Assembly (NCBI GenBank): GCA_029204225.1
Contig: CM055106.1
Location: forward strand, 34,074,361 to 34,138,360
Source: Diphasiastrum complanatum
Taxonomy: Eukaryota; Streptophyta; Lycopodiopsida; Lycopodiales; Lycopodiaceae
DNA length: 64,000 nucleotides
Direction: 5' to 3'
The notes beneath the pieces are model-generated. The model was not told where the DNA came from. It worked only from the letters and a program-made list of their open reading frames with translations, and did no database searches. Positions 11,225 through 22,943 of this stretch are shown in pieces. A program made the position numbers and the translations under genes. The stretch's first letter is position 1, and each line of letters begins with the position of its first letter.

Positions 11225-13765
11225 TGTGTGACCATTTGGAGTATTGTCTTTAGGTGATGCAAAATATTTCATAATGTTTATTGATGACTTCAGCAAGTTC
11301 ATTGTAGTAAACTTTATTCATACAAAATCAGAAGCTTTCGAGAAATTCGTTGAGTATACGAATTGGGCTGAGAAGCAGACATGCAACAAGTTGAAGCAAA
11401 TTTACACAGATTGTGGAGGTGAGTACATTTCCAACAAATTCAAAACTTTCTGTACTGATCGAGGTATTATGCATACGAAGACTGCATCATACACAACTCA
11501 GCACAATGGAATTGTTGAACGAAGAAATCGTACACTAATGGAACCTGCCAGGTGTATGATGGCCCATGCAAAAGCACCAAAGCACTTGTGGGCGGAAGTA
11601 GTGGCTATGTCGAACTATCTTCATAATCGAATTTTGAAATCTCGAATACCGAATAAAACTCCTCACGAATTATGGTGGAGGTCGAAGCCAAATCTGGCTC
11701 ATGTTCGGACATTTGGATGTGTAGTTTATATGCTCATAAGAGACAAATTGAGAAAGAAACTCGATGAAAAGATAGAACAAGATTTTCTGGTAAGATTCTA
11801 GTTACATTATTCATATTATCGAGTCTACATACCCGAAACTGGCAGAATAAAAGTTGTTTGAGATGTCAAATTCGATGAGTCAAAGTACACAGTAGACAGT
11901 GGCTTAGTCGACTATGAAATTCTCAAGACTTATTATGAGTTACCAATGATAGAAGCAAAGCAAGCAAATTATAAACAGGAATTACCATCTGGACATAGTG
12001 ATGATTTAGAGGGAGTTCAAGATCGAGTACCTAAAAGAATCGAATCACCATTTCGAATTCAAGCAAACCAGGTCGAACCCAAAAATGTAGAATTGAATTC
12101 GAGACCTATGCAAACTGTGAGAAGATCTTATAGACAAAGAAAACCACCAGTAAGGTTTGGTCAGGATGTTTCAATAAATATAGCCATCGAATTTTGTGGC
12201 TTCACAAACGAACCTCAAACATTCGAGACAACTATTGATGGACCAAATAAAGACCATTGGATTCAAACAATGGAGGATGAAATGTCATCAATGTATAAGA
12301 ACAATGTATGGACACTTGCACCTATACCTGATGGAAGAAAACCAGTAAAATGCAAGCGAATCTACAAGATCAAAACAGGTCTTGATGGAGATAACATCAG
12401 ATACAAAGCAAGGTTGTTTGCAAAAGGCTTTTCACAGAAATATGGGATCGACTACACTGATATTTTTTCACCAGTAGTCAAACAAACATCAATTCACTTG
12501 TTATTCGCTTATGCAGTGGCTCATGGTCTCAGAATTTATATTGTGGATGAGAAAAGTGCATTCTTGCATGTAGAATTAGAAGAAGATTTATTCATGGACC
12601 AACCGCTTGGTTTTATAACCCAAGAATATCCAGAATTCGGATGTCACATGAATAAAAACATCTATGGTCTGAAACAAGCAACTAGACAATGGTATAGAAA
12701 GAAGGACGAAGCACTACGATTTTTAGTCTTCGAACCTTTATTCGCTAAGTCGAATGTCTATATCAAACATGTCAAAGATGAAATTATCATTCTAGATGTT
12801 TATGTTGACGACACTCTTATCTTCTCAAGAAAAGATAAATTGATTTCAGATGTCAAAAGAGACATTTCTGGAATATTTGAGATCACTGAACTAGGAGAAG
12901 CAAAAATCTATCTAGGCTTATAGATCGAAAGAGACTTTGAAGTTGGCAAGTTGTATCTTCACCAACAAAAGTATACGCGGAAATTCATTGAAGACTTCAA
13001 CATGCTCGAATGCAAAGGTGTGCATACTCCCATGATACCTGAAACAATAATGAGGCAGATTGTCCGCAGACTCTCGAAGAAGAGAAACGAATGGCCAATA
13101 CACCCTATTGAAGGCTGATTGGATCATTGTTGTATCTTGCAGACAACACCAGAACTGATATAGCATTTACAGTATACAGGCTAAGCCAATTTAATCAAAA
13201 TCCAGGATCGTTGCATTTGAAGTTAGCAAAAAGAGTAGTACAATATCTCCAAGAAACGAAAGACTATGGACTGTGTTATTCGAAGGAAGCTGGATTTCGG
13301 ATCGAATCTTACAGTGACGCAAGCTGGGCATCCATGAAGGATGATAGCAAAAGTATTTCAGGAGGTTGTACTCTAGCATCTGGCGTAGCCATACTTTGGA
13401 TAAGCAAGAAGCAAACAGCAGTAGCTCAATCTTCGTGTGAGGCCAAATATGTAGTAGCAGCTAAGATGGCAAACGAGCTGATATGGATCAAACAAATGTT
13501 GGAAGGATTTGATGAAACTATTTCTGAACCTTATGTCTTACTAATGCATAACACTTCAGCAATCTATCTTAGATCATGTGTTTCATTCGGAAACAAAGCA
13601 TATAGCTATCAAGTATCATGTTATTTGGGACTTAGCCAAAAAGAAGATATTGAAGATAGTCTTCATACCTACAGAGAAAATGACAGCTGATATCTTTACA
13701 AAGCCACTTAGTAAAGCTTTGTTCAAGAAACAGCGAAGACGATTGGGGTTAATCCAACTGCCCAC
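11225..13765 (+). pseudogene. Ty1/copia pol (integrase to RNase H), 5'-truncated
   Basis: The frame begins inside integrase (SLGDAKYFIMFIDDFSK, about 11240) and continues with the catalytic aspartate in TDCGGEY (about 11410) and the glutamate in NGIVERRNRT (about 11507). Integrase tail FGCVVYML, linker, and reverse transcriptase follow, with KARLFAKGFSQKYGIDY and an intact catalytic YVDDTLIF (about 12800). RNase H motifs include SDASWA, SSCEAKYVVAA and ADIFTKPLSKALFKK (about 13690). Breaks: TAG 11799, TGA near 11860, TAG 12921, frameshifts near 13120 and 13640. Gag and protease are absent. Compared with the other copies the polymerase is well kept, implying later decay. Confidence 0.88.
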
Positions 13766-13778
13766 TTTGAGAGAGAGC
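13766..13778 (+). other. Polypurine tract of the copia element
   Basis: TTTGAGAGAGAGC directly precedes the LTR start TGTAGAACACC at 13779 and lies just past the RNase H end, the standard position of the plus-strand primer. Confidence 0.6.
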
Positions 13779-14270
13779 TGTAGAACACCTCAACAGACAA
13801 ATCTTGGTTCTACCAACAAAGTGCACTTTCTAATTGACAAAGGCTGAAAACTGTCGCGAAACTTGAAAGTATCATGAAACTCAAAACTGCCACGAAACTT
13901 GAACTCGAAATTGTCGCGAACAACAAACTGTGTGAACTCAAAACTGTCGTGAACAATAAATTGTTGCAAACAACAAACTGTCGTGAACAGATAAACTATT
14001 GCGAACAAAAATCTTTTGAGTCTGAAAACAGAACGTTTTTTGAATATCGATCGTCTTAACGGTTAGATTGACTGTTACAGAAGGAAGAAGGCCAAAAGAC
14101 CTATCTTGTGATAATATAAATACATGTACACTTACTCATTGTAAACCAACAAGGCAGCAAGAGATGTAAACAGATGAATCAGAATCAAAATTATAAAATT
14201 TCGACTGATCAAAGTTTCTCAATAGATGATTTTTCTTTGTTGTTCTGATTGTCTAAAATTGTCTATCACA
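13779..14270 (+). mobile_element. 3' LTR of the copia element, with internal TCGCGAA-type repeats
   Basis: It runs from TGTAGAACACC after the polypurine tract to GTCTATCACA (492 bp). A TATA-like GATAATATAAATAC lies near 14110. Between 13846 and 13995 there is a run of degenerate short repeats built on AAACTGTCGCGAAC. The 5' LTR is lost with the 5' half of the element, so target duplication cannot be tested. Confidence 0.6.
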
Positions 14271-14639
14271 CTCACGAATATATCTCTTAAATCCCCATGT
14301 TTTATTCAATCAAAGTAGAAACTGCTCTATTAGCATATAGACCAGAATTAGACACAATTGAAGACACTGATATTAGTTTGATTAATTCAAACTTTCATCG
14401 TGTTCTCTGAATGAGAATTCTTAGTATTTTTCTATAGTCAAGAAGCCATAATACCCACTGAATTTGTTGTTCCAAGTCTGAGGGTCACCATCGCTGAGAA
14501 TTTCATAACACATGGCATGCTAGCAAATGTAGGTCGTTGGGACTTCTGGGAGGACCAAGTCCGAGGCTAGGGCCTGGTGCATTAGCTAGGTTCACGTCTA
14601 GGAATCTCATGGCCAGGTAAAGCCCAAGAGGGCTATGAA
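14271..14639. other. No recognisable feature
   Basis: Spacer between the copia LTR and the inverted-repeat region. Short frames here have no motif. Confidence 0.35.
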
Positions 14640-15010
14640 CACAAGAAATCAGAAGAAGGCTCCTTGTGGTTCCATGCAGTCCAATCACCGCAAGAAACCG
14701 CAAGGATCATTCTTGCGGTCCCCTGCGGTGGGCTGGACTGCAAGGAGCCTCCTTGCCATCCAGACCATCGTAAGGAACCACAAGAAGGCTCCTTGTGGTC
14801 CCTCATGGTTTAGGATTTAGGGTTTAGGGTACCCAATCCAACGGACCATAAGGAGCCCACCCCAAGGGCCCACAAGGAGCCTTCTTGCAGTCCAGACCAT
14901 TGCCAGAGATTGTAAGAAGGCTCATTGTGGTCCTTTGCGGTGGGCTGGACCGCAACAAGGCCTCTTGTGGTGCGTTTGGCCACCACAAGGGACCACAAGG
15001 AGTCCAAGTG
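14640..15010. repeat. Interspersed direct/inverted repeats of a GGCTCCTTGTGGTCC unit
   Basis: The words GGCTCCTTGTGGT and its complement (ACCACAAGGAGCC) alternate with CAGTCCAGACCAT and GGGCTGGACCGCAA about every 40-60 bases, so both strands can fold locally. Open frames on both strands through this block are by-products of the repeats. Confidence 0.6.
14809..14830 (+). repeat. Short interstitial telomere-like run
   Basis: Two perfect TTTAGGG units preceded by an imperfect one, the plant telomere repeat, embedded in the inverted-repeat block. Confidence 0.6.
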
Positions 15011-15027
15011 TAAAAAAAAAACAAATT

Positions 15028-15200
15028 GACTGAATCACTTGGCATGCCGGTGTGCCAAGTGATTCAGAATTTTTTGTTTGTTTTTTTGCCCTAGTAGCCC
15101 ACCTCCATTGCACGCCAACATGCTATGGAGGTGGGTTGCCAGGGCAAATTTTTTTTTTTTTGAATCACTTGGCACACCGGCGTGCCAAGTGATTCAGTCA
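15028..15200. repeat. Cluster of three nested palindromes, MITE-like
   Basis: Palindrome 1 (15030-15067) has 15-base arms CTGAATCACTTGGCA and TGCCAAGTGATTCAG around an 8-base centre. Palindrome 2 (about 15084-15146) pairs TTGCCCT and CCCACCTCCAT with ATGGAGGTGGG and AGGGCAA around a loop. Palindrome 3 (15161-15197) repeats the arms of palindrome 1. The outer two are near-identical and flank the middle one, with A/T homopolymers between. The whole block could form a three-stem cruciform or a small-RNA hairpin transcript. Confidence 0.75.
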
Positions 15201-15446
15201 CAAAAAAAAAAAAAAAAATTGTAGCACAAGGCTAAAAATGTTTTTTAATTTCAATTTTTTTTTATTTTGGGATTTCATTATGAAATTTTTAACTACTTGC
15301 CAAACCACAATTCTTATTGATAAACATCAAGTAGTGGCATAAAAAAGATAGCACGCCATGTGCTATCTTTGTATTGACTGCAAGAAAGAAACTCACAAAA
15401 CTTGCAAAAATTTTACTCGCAAAATGCCAAGCCCCCACAAGTCCCT

Positions 15447-15451
<5 letters not shown>

Positions 15452-15527
<76 letters not shown>

Positions 15528-15547
15528 CACACACACACACACACACA
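15452..15547. repeat. (CT)n-(CA)n compound microsatellite
   Basis: About 75 bases of CT dinucleotides followed by about 20 of CA. Reading frames across it are low-complexity artefacts. Confidence 0.95.
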
Positions 15548-16081
15548 TTCGCATAAGACTCAATAGGAGGGAATTTCAACTCTGCTATTTGGAGAACACA
15601 AAATACAAATAGTTGATCCCTTATATAGTTGGGCCCAAATTTTACATAAGACTATTGGTCCAAACTAAACCACATTAAGTCTAAGTTGGCTTGGCTTTTA
15701 TATTTTTTGTCAAACAACTCGACTTTTATAAAGTTTTATGGTGTTTCTTTTAATTGGACTCCACATCGTCGTGTACATTTTGGATGATCTCTCCAACTAC
15801 AATTTATATCAAAGTTGGGGTGATCAAGTATCTTATTCTACTCACAAATAGTTAAAGTTTTGAACAAAGTTTATTCACAAAGTGCTAGTCTCGCTCACAT
15901 GAAGTAGTCAAAACACCATATGTAATGGAATGAGCTTCAAGACTCACCTTCCTTGGCTAGTGCATTATTGTGAGCTCTATGGTTGCTCGCTATTGGCCCT
16001 TGAGTCAAGTCAAGTTTGTCATGCTTAAACCTTGAAATAGATATAATATTGATAGTTGATTTGTGGCTCCAAAAGGTACCC
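15548..16081. other. Non-coding spacer
   Basis: No coding, LTR or RNA feature that I can support; unique-looking AT-rich sequence. Confidence 0.35.
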
Positions 16082-16156
16082 AACGGGGTTGGCTCAATTG
16101 GTTAGCTTGGCATCCAAAGTTTCTTTGGTCCCAGGTTCGAACCTCCCCTTGGAAAC
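16082..16156 (+). mobile_element. tRNA-derived SINE head
   Basis: An RNA polymerase III A box TGGCTCAATTGG (16090-16101) and B box GGTTCGAACCTC (16134-16145) lie 44 bases apart, the normal tRNA spacing. Flanks CCAACGGGG and CCCCTTGG can still pair as an acceptor-like stem with one bulge. The anticodon arm is replaced by a tight CCAAAG-TTT-CTTTGG hairpin, so it is not a working tRNA. The SINE body 3' of 16156 has no clear end. Confidence 0.65.
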
Positions 16157-17265
16157 CAAGAAGCAAAAGGGTAGCTTTTCTTTTATAGATACAATTTTAT
16201 CTTTTGTAGCCAACTTTTGGTCTAGCAAATTTATCATATTCATTATATGATTTACCATTGGGTGAATGGGCTTTTAAATCTCATCTCCCACATAATATTG
16301 TTGGGTAGCTTATTGATGTGGTTTTGCTTTAGTTATTCTATAAGTTTTTATGTTCAAGGAATATTGTAACTACTTCTATCCATGGAATACATATTTACCT
16401 CTGACAAAAATTGTGGTAAGCATTAAATAAAATAACTATTTGGATGACAGGAGGAGACTATGAGAATTTTGTAGAGCCAATGGCTTGTGAAGTCCTATAA
16501 CTTGGTACATGATCTTTTTATGAAAACAAAAAAAGCTTCAATATTATATATTATAAAGCTAATTTGTCTACTTTCACATGTGACAATTTGCCTCTTTATC
16601 ACGACTTTACCACACCCTTCTTCCAATACTCAATGCAATGTGCTACCTATGGGGTGTGAAGCTAACTATTTTTATTTTTTTACAATCAAAGTTGATGTAG
16701 CCAAAAATAAGTAACAATAAAATAGATTTTGGAAAAAGGTATGGTATGTTATGAACCATACTTGTTTTTCATCATTTTCAAAATAAACACCATGTGTGTC
16801 CTTTACAATGCAATAAAACTTCATGATGTGTACAATGAGACAATAATTGGTTTATTCCTTGGGATACGTCTATGCATATTTGATGGAATCATATTGAATG
16901 CATAGCATATAAACAAATGTGAAAAGTACAATCACAATTTTTGGACAGAAGATAATTGTTGATAAAAAGAATGTGGTGTTCACTAGGGATTCTTCTAAAT
17001 GATGTAAATATACAAAGATGAATATATAGAGTACACGAAAGTGGTACAATTTTGTGGAATCAATGATTTCTCTAGATTATTACTAAGTGCTACCAAAGGC
17101 AATTAATGTGCACTTCATTTATATTCTCTATTAAGTGCCCAACATGTTATGCATATGTGTAGATGTACAATAAGTGAACCTACCTTTCCTACAACTTGTT
17201 TTTAAGTATTTAGTACCACTTTGATGACATTTTGAGCACATTAAAAAATTCTCTATGATAATCGA
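16157..17265. other. Non-coding spacer
   Basis: Nothing recognised. Short frames are not supported by any motif. Confidence 0.35.
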
Positions 17266-17335
17266 GGATTCATAGTGCAATGGATAAGTTTTGGGCCCAT
17301 AGGCTTGCCCACTCAAGTTTGAGTCATTGTATGTG
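17266..17335 (+). mobile_element. Degenerate tRNA-like (SINE) head
   Basis: TAGTGCAATGGATAAG resembles an A box and AGTTTGAGTC, 43 bases later, a B box. Spacing fits a tRNA but several box bases are changed and no clean acceptor stem forms. Confidence 0.35.
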
Positions 17336-18699
17336 TGGGTGAAGACATTGTTAAAGGTGTGAAGGCTACCTTTCAAGAGTACTGTTAACATTAAAATCTT
17401 CATTTTGGGGTTGACAAGAGTTGTTACTTGCTCATAAAGATTGGTGTTATTTACCGTTCGTAGTCAAAGCCAATAATTTGTCTACCCTTTGGGGCCATAG
17501 TACCAATTAAAAATTGTAAAGAATATATATATAATTTGTTAGTCAAATTAGTTTAGGTCAGTATCACCAATGCAATTAAGAGAAATTTTGCTATGATACC
17601 TCTAGGTACACAATGCTATGTTTTGGTGAGATGATGGATAAGAAGAGATAGTCATAAATCAAGGAAAGATATTACTAGCAAGACTAACATCCAATTAGTG
17701 TAAAAGATTATAATTTAGTTATTAAATTATTTAAGCCTAGCTATACCTTACTACAAAAAATAGTGTTGTTCCCAAGACATTTGATTATCTGGTTGGAAGG
17801 ACAAACTTCATAACTGGCCATGAGTCTTGAGATGTTTGGGTGTAGGAAACTTTATTGTGCACACATACCACAAGACCAAATGGTATGATGTATATAGAAT
17901 GAGATCAACTACAAAGTTAAAGAAAAACTATTTATCAATATTCGAAAATTGAAAGAAGTTGTTTTATGGAATAGGTGAGATTGTTGGTTCCACATTTTAT
18001 GTACTGATTGGTGAGCTTGTTTCTTTTGTCGATGTCATTATTGGCATCATCTTTTGGGTTCTACAAGCATGTAAGACATAACAAGATTTTACTATAGAGT
18101 TCATATAATTTAGTGATAATGAGAACATGCTTTTTTTCAATATTCTAGGATTTGTTTTTTACTTTGTAAAATCATATAAAATGCAAAGAATGAATCCTTT
18201 TTCTAAGTTGATAATTTTCCCGATTCCCATTTCTTGCTTCTATAGAAAACATAAATTTTTCACCTCAAATGGCCTTTTACAATGGAAAGGATGCTTGGAC
18301 AAATCAACGCTATAGTTGCAGGTTTTAGATATTTATACAGACTTTTAGTTAACCAAGCAAAATGAAGAAGAATTTTGAGCTTTGAGCCTAAACAAGGTCT
18401 TCTTATCTATTAATTGGATCTTTGGCTAGATTTTATGAAGGCCCTTGTACCTTTATTTGAATATTGTAAGTGGATTTATTGCAAAAAAAGAAAAGATATA
18501 GTAGCTTATGCATTGGGGGATATAAGATATTGTCACCTAATAGAGCTAGATACTTTCAAGGCTACACTATTTGAAGTTATTTTTGAGACTACATGATATA
18601 TCCTTCTAACTAATGTTACATTTTCATGTGTAAAAGCTCCAAGGAGTCCTAAAATACCAATATGTCTTTCACATTGTAACCATAAAGTGAAATATATAG
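17336..18699. other. Non-coding spacer
   Basis: No supported gene. The frame at 18414-18596 (60 residues, no ATG context, no known motif) is not convincing. Confidence 0.35.
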
Positions 18700-19207
18700 A
18701 TGTAGAATAATATGTATAGATAAACAAAGATAACTAAATCTGTAAAGTGCAAGAGAGAACGTACAAAATATAGAGACATTCACATAACGATTTATCCTTC
18801 TACCCTTTTGGGAGAAAACCCAACAACCTAAAACTTGTAGTATCTTAGATTATTAGAGCAATACATGCATAAAACTCTTGGTACCACAAAATGGTAAGTA
18901 AAAAATGTAAGATCCACACTAAGCTCTTTTATCTATTGAGATAGCAACGAAACACATTCTAAATACTAAAGCAACTATTTTTACAACTTTGAAAAAGGCT
19001 TAGAATCTGGCTAATGCTTTGGGCTAGCCATAATGGATACATTGATGTATGTAGTTGTTGGACCCTTTCCGTGCCTCCCTAATCAGATGGATCTAGAAGG
19101 CAAAGATGGGGTTTTATGGATCTATTCCATATGAGTAGTCATTTGTGTTGAAAATAAAAAAGCCATCCCACTTTTTCCCATATGTGTGAACTTCTGGAAA
19201 TTTCACA
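18700..19207 (+). mobile_element. Probable 5' LTR end of a plus-strand copia-type element
   Basis: It ends AATTTCACA and is followed at once by a primer-site-like TGGTATCAAAGTT (19208-19220), the same junction (TTTCACA|TGGTATC) as the LTR at 526. The 5' end of the LTR is not defined. No gag frame follows, so the element is gutted. Confidence 0.5.
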
Positions 19208-19219
19208 TGGTATCAAAGT
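19208..19219 (+). other. Degenerate tRNA-Met primer-binding site
   Basis: TGGTATCAAAGT differs at two positions from the canonical TGGTATCAGAGC and directly follows the LTR end CA. Confidence 0.5.
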
Positions 19220-19762
19220 TGAACTAAGCTTACCATGCTATAATCATTTCATGTATGAGAAATTTTGAATTCTATTCAAGCTAGAAAGTAGTTTTTCACA
19301 ATTTTCTATCATTTCTTGAGAAGTTTGTGAGTCAAAGAGACCAAAATAGAAGTTTTCGGATATGAAAAAATATTGTACGGATTTCTGTGATTTCATTTCA
19401 CTCGTGTGAAAATTAGACAACTTCAATCCTCTTGTTCTCTTTGATGCTTAATCCAAAGATAGTGACTATATAGCTTGTTAGAAAACTAGAAAAGTCTAGT
19501 TTCCATTATAGTTTCAAATCAATTTGATGAGCCAATCAAAAGTTATAAGCTTCTGATTAAGGGTAGGTAGGACACCTAGACCTATGTGGACACTTTTTTT
19601 ATTTGATCAAAAATTGCTTGTTTGATCCAGAATCCCCATATCTGTGCATACCAATCACACAAACTCGAGATCTAGACATTGTTTAGAGTTGTTTGTCACA
19701 TTGTTTCATACAAAGCCATTGTATTTGAGTCAATTGTGTGAAGAATTGAAAAAGATCATCTA
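19220..19762. other. Gutted internal region of an LTR element
   Basis: No coding frame is left between the primer-like site and the LTR start at 19763. The last bases (GAAGAATTGAAAAAGA) resemble a polypurine tract like the one next to the inverted copy at 11090. Confidence 0.4.
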
Positions 19763-20430
19763 TGTTAGATATAGGGGTCTTATGTTTTTTATATCAAGCA
19801 TCTAGGTGTAGGATGTTGATAGGAACAAATTTGGCATAGATGGCAAATTATGCATTTCCACTTGTAATGCCACTATCGAGCCAAAATAGAGTAAGAGACT
19901 AAACTCGTGCCAATTAGAGTGTAGACAAGTGTAATGCTTTTGGTTGATGAATTCTAAGAGGTCCAATAGGATTTAGAGGTGGAACCATGTGAGGTCCAAT
20001 AGGAATTTGAGTTGTCCTTGAATATAGTCCAATAGAATTAAGAGGTGCATGGATCAATGGTCCAATAGGATTAAGAGGTGACAAAGTGTGGTCCAATCAT
20101 AGTTAAGCATAGTGGTAGCTCGTGGATCTACTAGTATCATTGTACTCCTCATTGTGGATCTAATTGATTTGGTGATTGAGTGGATTTTGAGTGTCATTGG
20201 ATTTCTAGCTTTCTCTCTCTACCCAAGAGCTCATGATGGTTTTTCTCTCTCTACTCGAGGAGAGCAGCTTGTTTTTACTTAGAATAATTTTTTAATACTT
20301 CCCACACGTGTGAGTGAGAGTTGAAAGTGATTGAAAACATGTAGTAGTGTGTTTTTGCCATAGAATCAAAGATAGAGGATCTCAATCTAGTCTTGATCTT
20401 GGTGCATCTACACACCTTAGGAGATCACAA
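19763..20430 (+). mobile_element. LTR of a TGTTAGATATAGGGG-type copia
   Basis: It starts TGTTAGATATAGGGGTC and about 340 bases match the inverted copy at 10738-11080. It contains a repeated word CCAATAGGATTTAGAGG / CCAATAGGATTAAGAGG and the palindrome core CACACGTGTG at 20303-20312. The 3' end (about 20430) is a guess. Confidence 0.55.
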
Positions 20431-20745
20431 CGTTGGCATTCAATCCAAATAAACCAATGGCATCTGCCAACGTTAAAGATCAGTTGCCCTTAGCTAGATT
20501 TTACTTTTGTGCTGTGATGATGGGTGGCTCCTGGAAATCAAGATTTACAGCCTGGACAACGTCAAAGTGGATCGCCGGTGCGCATAAGTACTTTTTACCG
20601 CACAATTTGGATTTCAACACTGTTTGACTCGACTTTGAGAAGGTGCAACATGATTTGATCAAAGTTCAACATGAGATTAATCAGAGTCCAAAATAATAAT
20701 CTTGTGAGGTGTCATGAGAGCGTCACCAATTTTGGTAGGGGATAA
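20431..20745. other. Unassigned; short frame of unknown origin
   Basis: A 64-residue frame (20433-20627) starts at a non-ATG codon; its sequence (KDQLPLARFYFCAVMMGG) does not match anything I recognise. The end of the stretch, TTTTGGTAGGGGATAA, looks like a polypurine tract before the TGTTGG start at 20746. Confidence 0.3.
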
Positions 20746-21419
20746 TGTTGGAGGGTTTGCGGATCTCGAGGCAATTTTTAACCCTAGTTAATAAGCGAGA
20801 GGGATTTGGCACCCTGTGTGTGTAAGTCCAACCCAATGATCACATATTTATTTGATAATTAGAAAGTCAATAAAAGGACTTTAGGCCTTTTTGTGGGACT
20901 TTTAATGTCGTAGGGCCTAAATGTCAAGTTAGTGAATAAAATAGGGGTTCCCACCAAATTTCAATTTTAAATTGGTTCCCTCCAATTATTGATGGGTTCT
21001 CACTCTTTCTTAAATATGAATAGGTAGGGAGGTAGAAATGGGACAATAGGATTTTGAGGCCAAGGCCCTCCTCTCCACTATAAATAGGGGCAAACTCGAG
21101 TTGCTCCTCATGTTCAAATCTTCATTTCAATACAAGCAGATTGGTTCTCTTATGGAATGAACTTGTGAATGTCCTTGCTCTCTAGCTCTATTCATCCATC
21201 TCTCATGCTTTTGTTGTATTTGCTGATTGTTGGATTTGAATATTATTGGGATTTATATTTCTTATGTTTTTTTGAGAGAGAAAGGGAGAGAGAGAAAGAG
21301 TAAGTTATTATCATGGTGAATCTTAGGGTTAATGGACGTAGTGTTAATGCTTAGTGCTAATGGATGTTAGAGTTAGATGTAGATCTTTCATACATGCTGA
21401 ATTCTGAGATATGCTATCA
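20746..21419 (+). mobile_element. LTR-like segment with a strong TATA box
   Basis: Begins TGTTGGAGGG immediately after a purine-rich tract and contains TATAAATAG at 21079-21087 followed about 30 bases later by a pyrimidine-rich start region. The proposed end (GCTATCA) is uncertain. Looks like a 3' LTR of an element with no surviving coding region. Confidence 0.4.

Positions 21420-22943
<1,524 letters not shown>

Noticed and set aside
16082-16156. Functional tRNA gene
   Set aside because: The anticodon arm is a three-base-loop hairpin and the T stem is mostly unpaired.
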